Assembly: GCA_025455245.1 (NCBI GenBank)
Contig: JALOMX010000045.1
Coordinates: 1 to 9,883, forward strand
Direction of reading: 5' to 3'
From: Chitinophagaceae bacterium
Lineage (GTDB): Bacteria > Bacteroidota > Bacteroidia > Chitinophagales > Chitinophagaceae
DNA length: 9,883 nucleotides
Positions 6,111 to 9,883 of this stretch are shown here, in pieces. The notes under the pieces are model-generated. The model was not told where the DNA came from. It saw nothing but the letters and a program-made list of their open reading frames with translations, and did not search any database. The translations under genes and the position numbers were made by a program. The stretch's first letter is position 1. Every line of letters begins with the position of its first letter.

Positions 6111-6711
6111 GTTTTATCTGAACCGGAGAAATGGCGAAGCTCTTACGGTGGTATTCGCATAAACCATAGGTTTCAATGGCCTTTCTGTGTGCCGCCGAGC
6201 CGTAACCTTTGTTTTTGTCCCATGCGTACATAGGGTAGCGTTGGTGAAGTTCGATCATCAGATCGTCGCGGTAAGTTTTCGCAATGATGCTTGCTGCAGC
6301 AATGGAGGCAAATTTTCCATCGCCGCCCACTATGCATGTGTGTTTTATGCCCGGGTAGGGTTTAAATCGGTTTCCATCCACAAGCAATATGGAAGGTAGC
6401 ACCGATAGCTTTGAAACGGCCTCATGCATGGCTTTATAAGTTGCTTGCAGAATGTTGATTCGGTCAATCCAGTTATGGTCGACCACTGCATATGAAAATG
6501 AAATTGCTTCCCTTTCTATGACCTCACGCAGCATATACCGGTCTTTGGGTTTCAGTTTTTTACTATCGTTTAGCAAAGGGTGATAAAAATCCGCGGGTAA
6601 TATCACGGAAGCTGCCACCACGGGGCCCGCATAGCATCCACGGCCGGCTTCGTCAATCCCTGCTTCAACAAGGTGTTCCGAAAAGTGAGGTTCCATCAAC
6701 CTTTGCAGCAT
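6100..6711 (-). CDS. rnhB: Ribonuclease HII
   Basis: The 203-residue enzyme cuts the RNA strand of RNA-DNA hybrids and removes ribonucleotides misincorporated in DNA (ribonucleotide excision repair). The catalytic DEDD set is complete by comparison with E. coli RNase HII: Asp20 and Glu21 in AGIDEAGRG (17-25), Asp112 in LLVDGNRF, and Asp131 in GGDGKFASIAAASIIAKTYRD. LNDSKKL (47-53) is also typical. The glycine-rich loop reads GRGCYAGPV where many bacteria have GRGPLAGPV, a mild variant I regard as within family range. Length is normal. It starts with ATG. The gene is convergent with the YciO-like gene and divergent from heme A synthase, with a roughly 60-base leader if the -7 element at 6778-6785 is used. 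Confidence 0.97.
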   Translation of the reverse strand: MLQRLMEPHFSEHLVEAGIDEAGRGCYAGPVVAASVILPADFYHPLLNDSKKLKPKDRYMLREVIEREAISFSYAVVDHNWIDRINILQATYKAMHEAVSKLSVLPSILLVDGNRFKPYPGIKHTCIVGGDGKFASIAAASIIAKTYRDDLMIELHQRYPMYAWDKNKGYGSAAHRKAIETYGLCEYHRKSFAISPVQIKLDL

Positions 6712-6755
6712 ATTTTTTGTTGGTTAAAAAATGAACTGCCGATGCGGGGCTTTTA

Positions 6756-6779
6756 TGAACCCTACATTTGCAGGGCTCA
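6756..6779. promoter_or_regulatory. Operator-like inverted repeat over the divergent rnhB / heme A synthase promoters
   Basis: TGAACCCT (6756-6763), an 8-base centre ACATTTGC, then AGGGCTCA (6772-6779) form an 8-bp inverted repeat with one mismatch. It covers the plus-strand -7 element TACATTTG (6763-6770) and touches the minus-strand one (6778-6785). Position and symmetry suit a dimeric regulator, but chance pairing is possible and no regulator is identified. Confidence 0.35.
6763..6770 (+). promoter_or_regulatory. Putative -7 element (TACATTTG) of the heme A synthase gene
   Basis: Exact TAnnTTTG match, 30 bases before the ATG at 6801, with predicted transcription start near 6776. The TTG that opens the longest frame (6768) lies inside this element, which argues against it as a start codon. 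There is no TTG/TTTG at the usual -33 distance, so activation by another factor is possible. Confidence 0.45.
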
Positions 6780-6785
6780 AACATA
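6778..6785 (-). promoter_or_regulatory. Putative -7 element (TATGTTTG) of rnhB
   Basis: In minus-strand reading this is an exact TAnnTTTG match, only 7 bases from the plus-strand -7 element of the heme A synthase gene. It would give a leader of about 60 bases for rnhB. No -33 element is seen. Confidence 0.35.
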
Positions 6786-6800
6786 ATAATTCGGGTTTGT

Positions 6801-7916
6801 ATGTACGTGGCGGCAAGCAGAAGTAATAGTCTTTCTCAGGAAAAAAGAAATGATAAACAGGTAGCAACATGGCTGCTCACAGGGGTGGTCATGGTTATTA
6901 TACAGATTGCCCTCGGGGGTATTACCCGGTTAACCGGCAGCGGCCTCAGTATTACCGAATGGGAAGTTGTAACCGGCACCTTGCCACCCCTGAGTGAATC
7001 TGCCTGGCTTTTTGAATTTGAAAAGTATAAATCGACTCCGCAGTTTAAACTGCTGAACAGCGATTTTTCCCTATCCGATTTTAAGTTCATTTTTTTCTGG
7101 GAATGGTTTCACCGCCTTTGGGCAAGGATACTTGGTCTGGTTTTTGCCGTTGGTTTTGTTTATTTCCTGGTTACCAAAAAATTCAGGAAACCGATGGTAA
7201 TGCCATTGGTAATCCTTTTTTTACTCGGGGGGCTGCAGGGGTTTGTGGGCTGGATCATGGTAGCAAGCGGGCTCGTGGGCGATGCTGTTTATGTAAAGCC
7301 AACACGCCTTGCCCTTCATTTCATTTTTGCACTTGGTTTGCTTTCTTACACCTTTTGGTTTTACTTGAAGCTCGTGACCGAACCGGATCGGCAAACCATC
7401 AGCAAAAGGATTGGGAACATGTTACCGGTCTTTATTTTTATCCTGGTGGTACAGCTTATTTACGGGGCACTGATGGCCGGCCATAAGGCAGCATCGGCAG
7501 CACCAACCTGGCCCGATATCAACGGGTCAGTTTTTAGTCCTGCAGGTTTATACAAGTCCGATCATGGACTGCTGAATCTTGTTGATAACCGGATTATGGT
7601 ACATTATGTGCACAGGGGACTTGCTTACCTGCTGCTGTTTGGAGGAATCTGGCTCACCGTACTGTTGGTTAAAAAAACAAAAAAAGGCACATCGCTGTAT
7701 CGTGCCCGTTTTCTTCCTGCGGCCATTTTGGCCCTGCAGGTATTGCTTGGGATATTTTCAGTGCTTACAAGTACCGGTATTGTGCCCAATCAATGGGGTT
7801 TGTTTGAATGGATGGCACAATTACATCAACTGACCGGGATGGTTTTGCTGCTTGCCTTTGTTTATCTGCTCTATTTAACAAAAGGTGGAAAAAAGCCGCC
7901 CCTGACTGCCGTTTAG
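6801..7916 (+). CDS. ctaA: Heme A synthase (Cox15/CtaA family)
   Basis: The 371-residue integral membrane enzyme oxidises the C8 methyl of heme O to a formyl group, giving heme A for aa3-type cytochrome c oxidase. About eight membrane helices are visible (roughly 22-41, 105-123, 133-153, 167-190, 208-226, 265-293, 304-323, 341-358) in two four-helix halves. The four conserved heme-ligand histidines appear as His104 (EWFHRLWAR), His173 (RLALHF), His271 (VHYVHRG) and His342 (LHQLTG). GGITRLTGSGLSITEW (39-54) is the family signature, and Glu53 is a candidate catalytic residue by analogy with Bacillus CtaA. The protein has no cysteine at all, so it lacks the paired loop cysteines of Bacillus CtaA and belongs with the longer proteobacterial/mitochondrial Cox15 type. 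ATG 6801 is preferred over TTG 6768, which lies in the -7 element. Heme O synthase and oxidase subunits are not in view. The patatin gene follows after 41 bases. Confidence 0.95.
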   Translation: MYVAASRSNSLSQEKRNDKQVATWLLTGVVMVIIQIALGGITRLTGSGLSITEWEVVTGTLPPLSESAWLFEFEKYKSTPQFKLLNSDFSLSDFKFIFFWEWFHRLWARILGLVFAVGFVYFLVTKKFRKPMVMPLVILFLLGGLQGFVGWIMVASGLVGDAVYVKPTRLALHFIFALGLLSYTFWFYLKLVTEPDRQTISKRIGNMLPVFIFILVVQLIYGALMAGHKAASAAPTWPDINGSVFSPAGLYKSDHGLLNLVDNRIMVHYVHRGLAYLLLFGGIWLTVLLVKKTKKGTSLYRARFLPAAILALQVLLGIFSVLTSTGIVPNQWGLFEWMAQLHQLTGMVLLLAFVYLLYLTKGGKKPPLTAV

Positions 7917-7957
7917 TTATTTACCTTACCGGTCTGATTTTTTAAAACAAGACAGGT

Positions 7958-9883
7958 ATGTTCAGGCGGTTGTTGCCATATGTAAAAGGCTTCTGGTTTT
8001 CGTTGCCGGTTCAATTGCTGTTGCTGCATTTTCGCCGTCAGCAGACCCTGCTTGTTTTCTGGTATCTTCTGTTTGCTGTTGTTAATGGTTCTTTTCTGTA
8101 CAAGTTGGGTGCACATATGCTGTATCTGTATCCGGAGTATCTCGGAGAGGTTGACTTTGTCAGCACATTGCTTGTAGGGGTTTCGATCGGGATATTTATT
8201 TTAAGCTGGAATATTACAACCTTCATCCTTCACAGCCGTCATGTGGAGTTTTTAGCGACTACAACACAACCCTTTCTTAAGTATTGTTTTAACAACTCAC
8301 TGTTACCGCTCATTTTTCTGGTATTCTATCTCTTTAAGGCAATCTCATTTACACGGTATCAGGAGTTGCTTGAAGTGATGGAAATCGTCTGGCTTATTTC
8401 AGGGTTTCTAACGGGGCTTGCCTTGTCGCTGATAGTAGGGTTTAGCTGGTTTTTCGGCGCCGATCATACCATTTACCGTTATGCCTCGCCGGGTGCAAGA
8501 AAAGTAATTGAAGATATGAAGAGCAAGGCAGGGCATTATCGCTTGCAGGTAAGGCCCGGCCGCCTGCATATTGAATGGTACCTTACACCCAAGTTTAAGA
8601 AAAGGCAGCCCCGCGACACGAGGCATTATGCACCCGAATTTATTTCCCGGATTTTTACACAGCATCATTACAGTGCCATGCTTGCCTATTTGCTGGCATT
8701 TATTTCACTCATCATCATCGGTTATTTCATCGATGAAAAGTTATTTCAGTTTCCGGCAGCGGCGAGTATTACGGTCATATATGCAGTACTGATTGCCGTG
8801 GTTGGAGCCATTTCTTATTTCCTGAAGCAGTGGACAGTTCCGTTCGTATTGTTGTTAACCCTTGGATTAAATGCCCTTTATAAAAAGAATATTCTCGATC
8901 CAAGAAATAAAGCTTACGGACTGGATTATAACAGGGAATCGCCTAAACCTTTGTACAACCGGGAGAACCTGCTCGCTATTTGTAATCCTGATTCTGTTTC
9001 AAAAGATTCCCTGGCATTTATAGGGATATTGGAAAAATGGAAACAAAAGCAAAAGGAAGAAAAGCCCGTTATGATATTTGCCTGCCTGAGTGGTGGCGGT
9101 ATTCGGTCGGCAACTTTTACCTCCGAAGTTTTATATGCATTGGATAGCCTGACCCAAAACCGTTTTTTTGGTCATACCATGCTTATATCGGGTGCTTCGG
9201 GGGGAATGATGGGGGCCGCCTGGTACAGGGAATTAAAATACAATCAGCACCTCGATAAGATACCCCAGGCCATGCTGAAGCCTAAAATTGCACAAATCGG
9301 TTATGACCTGTTAAACCCGGTATTCAGCAGCTTTGCCGTAAGGGACCTTCTTGCACCGCCCCGGCGATTTGATTATAATGGCACAAAATATATTAAAGAC
9401 CGTGGTTATGCGTTCGAACGGCAGTTCAGTATGAATACGGACGGTGAACTTGATAAACCCCTTGCGCAATATGAATCGGCTGAAAGGGATGCTGTAATTC
9501 CCACCATGATTTTAAACACCGTGATTACCGCTGATGGTCGAAACATCAATATCGGTACAAGGCCGGTGCGGTTTTTGATGCGTCCTGCTTTTGACAGCAG
9601 TATGGGGCCGCCTGCGGATGCCGATGCGGTTTGTTTTCAGTCATTTTTTGCGGGAAGACATCCTGAACAGCTTCGTTTTCTTACCGCGTTGCGCATGAAT
9701 GCCACCTTTCCGTATGTACTCCCCAATGTGTGGCTGCCTACAGAGCCCGTTATTGATGTGATGGATGCAGGCTTCAGGGATAATTCAGGCATTGAAACCG
9801 CTACCAAATTCATTTATAATTTCAGGCAATGGATTGAAGCCAACTGCAGCAAGGTTGTACTGGTAGAAATCAGGGATAAACCA
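7958..9883 (+). CDS. Membrane-anchored patatin-like phospholipase, C-terminus cut by window edge
   Basis: The open frame runs 642 codons from ATG to the right edge without a stop. The N-terminal half is membrane protein: hydrophobic segments at about 31-48, 71-92, 114-132, 143-167, 241-257, 268-288 and 292-306, with a soluble basic stretch between (about 171-238). From about residue 370 it is a patatin domain: oxyanion loop CLSGGGIRS (376-384), nucleophile elbow SGASGG (411-416, Ser414) and the catalytic aspartate in MDAGFRDNSG (Asp603, DAG in place of the common DGG/DGA). Patatins are Ser-Asp acyl hydrolases of phospholipids and other lipids; here the domain should work at the inner membrane. 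It lies 41 bases after the heme A synthase stop, with no TAnnTTTG element or terminator between, so co-transcription is likely. I cannot judge total length. The membrane part resembles nothing I can name. Confidence 0.88.
   Translation, partial: MFRRLLPYVKGFWFSLPVQLLLLHFRRQQTLLVFWYLLFAVVNGSFLYKLGAHMLYLYPEYLGEVDFVSTLLVGVSIGIFILSWNITTFILHSRHVEFLATTTQPFLKYCFNNSLLPLIFLVFYLFKAISFTRYQELLEVMEIVWLISGFLTGLALSLIVGFSWFFGADHTIYRYASPGARKVIEDMKSKAGHYRLQVRPGRLHIEWYLTPKFKKRQPRDTRHYAPEFISRIFTQHHYSAMLAYLLAFISLIIIGYFIDEKLFQFPAAASITVIYAVLIAVVGAISYFLKQWTVPFVLLLTLGLNALYKKNILDPRNKAYGLDYNRESPKPLYNRENLLAICNPDSVSKDSLAFIGILEKWKQKQKEEKPVMIFACLSGGGIRSATFTSEVLYALDSLTQNRFFGHTMLISGASGGMMGAAWYRELKYNQHLDKIPQAMLKPKIAQIGYDLLNPVFSSFAVRDLLAPPRRFDYNGTKYIKDRGYAFERQFSMNTDGELDKPLAQYESAERDAVIPTMILNTVITADGRNINIGTRPVRFLMRPAFDSSMGPPADADAVCFQSFFAGRHPEQLRFLTALRMNATFPYVLPNVWLPTEPVIDVMDAGFRDNSGIETATKFIYNFRQWIEANCSKVVLVEIRDKP

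Noticed and set aside
6768..6800. TTG-initiated extension of heme A synthase
   Set aside because: The TTG is part of the TACATTTG -7 element, and the extension adds no conserved sequence.
7103..7486. 127-codon plus-strand frame
   Set aside because: Out-of-frame shadow inside the heme A synthase gene, which has all family motifs in its own frame.
1..9883. CRISPR arrays, tRNA/rRNA genes, insertion sequences, attachment sites
   Set aside because: I looked for regularly spaced repeats, cloverleaf-like CCA-ending segments, transposase motifs and long terminal repeats on both strands and saw none.

Overview
The window looks like a chromosomal segment of a Bacteroidota bacterium, probably of the Chitinophagales/Sphingobacteriales type. 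The evidence is the protein families present (S9B dipeptidyl peptidase IV with the DWVYEEE motif, Nfu scaffold with an N-terminal domain, long cysteine-free Cox15-type heme A synthase, YciO-type TsaC homologue). Exact or near matches to the Bacteroidota -7 promoter consensus TAnnTTTG also lie a short distance before most starts, with no strong Shine-Dalgarno sequences. Coding density is high and base composition looks even, and I see no transposase, phage gene, tRNA, rRNA or CRISPR. It reads as ordinary core genome rather than an island.

Layout, left to right. Five genes point left: a partial dipeptidyl peptidase IV (N-terminal 370 residues, cut by the window edge), an Nfu/NifU-like Fe-S scaffold followed by a strong intrinsic terminator, a PAP2-family phosphatase with a signal peptide, a secreted two-domain lipase-like alpha/beta hydrolase, and a JmjC/cupin-8 type Fe(II)/2-oxoglutarate oxygenase. 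A YciO/TsaC-family gene points right, divergent from the oxygenase. RNase HII (rnhB) points left, convergent with it across a gene-free 226 bp. Finally a heme A synthase points right and is followed 41 bp later by a large membrane protein with a C-terminal patatin domain, which runs off the right edge.

Functionally the genes are a mix of housekeeping (Fe-S assembly, RNase HII, tRNA-modification family, heme A for an aa3-type oxidase, so aerobic respiration) and envelope or lipid enzymes (PAP2 phosphatase, secreted lipase, membrane patatin, periplasmic peptidase). Most genes seem to have their own -7 element, so this is mainly a row of single genes. The likely exception is the heme A synthase-patatin pair.

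No clearly new multi-gene system is visible. The points most worth a second look are the compact divergent rnhB/heme A synthase promoter with an operator-like inverted repeat, the membrane-patatin fusion downstream of heme A synthase, the uncharacterised oxygenase next to a two-domain lipase, and the YciO rather than TsaC identity of the YrdC-domain protein. Several of the longest possible reading frames begin at TTG codons upstream of better ATG starts; in four genes I moved the start to the downstream ATG and give the reason.
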